Positions 5,721 to 5,882 of a stretch of 5,882 bases of DNA are shown here, piece after piece (position 1 is the stretch's first letter; every line of letters starts with the position of its first letter). The DNA comes from Methanobrevibacter sp. (lineage in GTDB: Archaea; Methanobacteriota; Methanobacteria; Methanobacteriales; Methanobacteriaceae). The stretch covers positions 1 through 5,882 of the forward strand of contig WRNS01000069.1 of NCBI GenBank assembly GCA_009776495.1, given 5' to 3'. A program made the position numbers and the translations under genes. The notes below the pieces were generated by a model that was not told the DNA's origin, did not search any database, and saw only the letters and a list, made by a program, of their open reading frames with translations.

Positions 5721-5873
5721 AATTAATTAAAAAATCATTTAAAAATTTAAAAGAATTACAACAATAATTTAAATTAATAAAAAAATCATTTAAAAATTTA
5801 AAAGAATTACAACAATAATTTAAATTAATAAAAAAATCATTTAAAAATTTAAAAGAATTATAATAATTATTTA
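5721..5873. repeat. Three tandem copies of a 51-bp repeat
   Basis: The copies are 5721-5771, 5772-5822 and 5823-5873, head to tail with no spacers. Copies 1 and 2 differ at one base (unit position 8). Copy 3 differs from copy 2 at three positions near its end, where ACAACAATAA becomes ATAATAATTA. The nine bases after copy 3 only partly match a fourth unit before the window ends. Each unit carries ATCATTTAAAAATTTAAAAG and, in copies 1 and 2, AATTACAA. The AATTTAAATT palindrome spans the junction between copies 1 and 2 and recurs between 2 and 3. There is no coding potential, and the array lies upstream of the permease. Confidence 0.92.
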
Positions 5874-5882
5874 AATTATTTA

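Noticed and set aside
5721..5873. CRISPR array
   Set aside because: The repeated unit is contiguous, with no unique spacers between copies, and no cas genes are present in the window.
5721..5882. Replication origin
   Set aside because: AT-rich repeats could suggest one, but no orc1/cdc6 gene or recognisable origin-recognition box is present here.

Overview
The window looks like the chromosome of an AT-rich methanogenic archaeon of the order Methanobacteriales, most likely Methanobrevibacter or a close relative. The evidence is an archaeal-type UMP kinase, archaeal ribosome-binding sites (AGGTGA, GGTGA), archaeal TATA-like promoter boxes, very AT-rich intergenic DNA, a DUF2116-type zinc-ribbon membrane protein, and an adhesin-like surface protein with Pmp-like repeats of the kind these gut methanogens carry in large numbers. 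The genus is inferred from protein character, not from a search.

Layout. Five plus-strand genes come first: UMP kinase pyrH (108-785), a 61-residue zinc-ribbon/one-helix membrane protein (941-1126), a soluble YbjQ/UPF0145 protein (1155-1481), a four-helix membrane protein ending in a second YbjQ-like domain (1587-2447), and, after 559 bases of noncoding DNA, a 513-residue secreted adhesin-like protein (3007-4548). A TauE/SafE-family permease lies convergently on the minus strand (4840-5664). Upstream of the permease is an 11-bp tandem duplication, then three copies of a 51-bp tandem repeat that reach almost to the window edge.

How the genes relate. The zinc-ribbon gene and the first YbjQ gene are 28 bases apart behind one good TATA box, so they probably form a small operon. 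The next gene carries the same YbjQ-like fold on a membrane anchor, which suggests a local family of related but uncharacterised proteins at the inner face of the membrane. UMP kinase is housekeeping pyrimidine metabolism with its own promoter. The adhesin has a signal peptide, a right-handed beta-helix built of FxxN/GGAI repeats, an Asn/Thr-rich stalk, and a C-terminal helix with an Arg tail; it is probably displayed on the cell surface.

No new multi-gene system is evident. The parts least explained by known genes are the 51-bp repeat array with its 11-bp duplication upstream of the permease, the long structured leader in front of the adhesin, and the paired soluble and membrane-bound YbjQ proteins.
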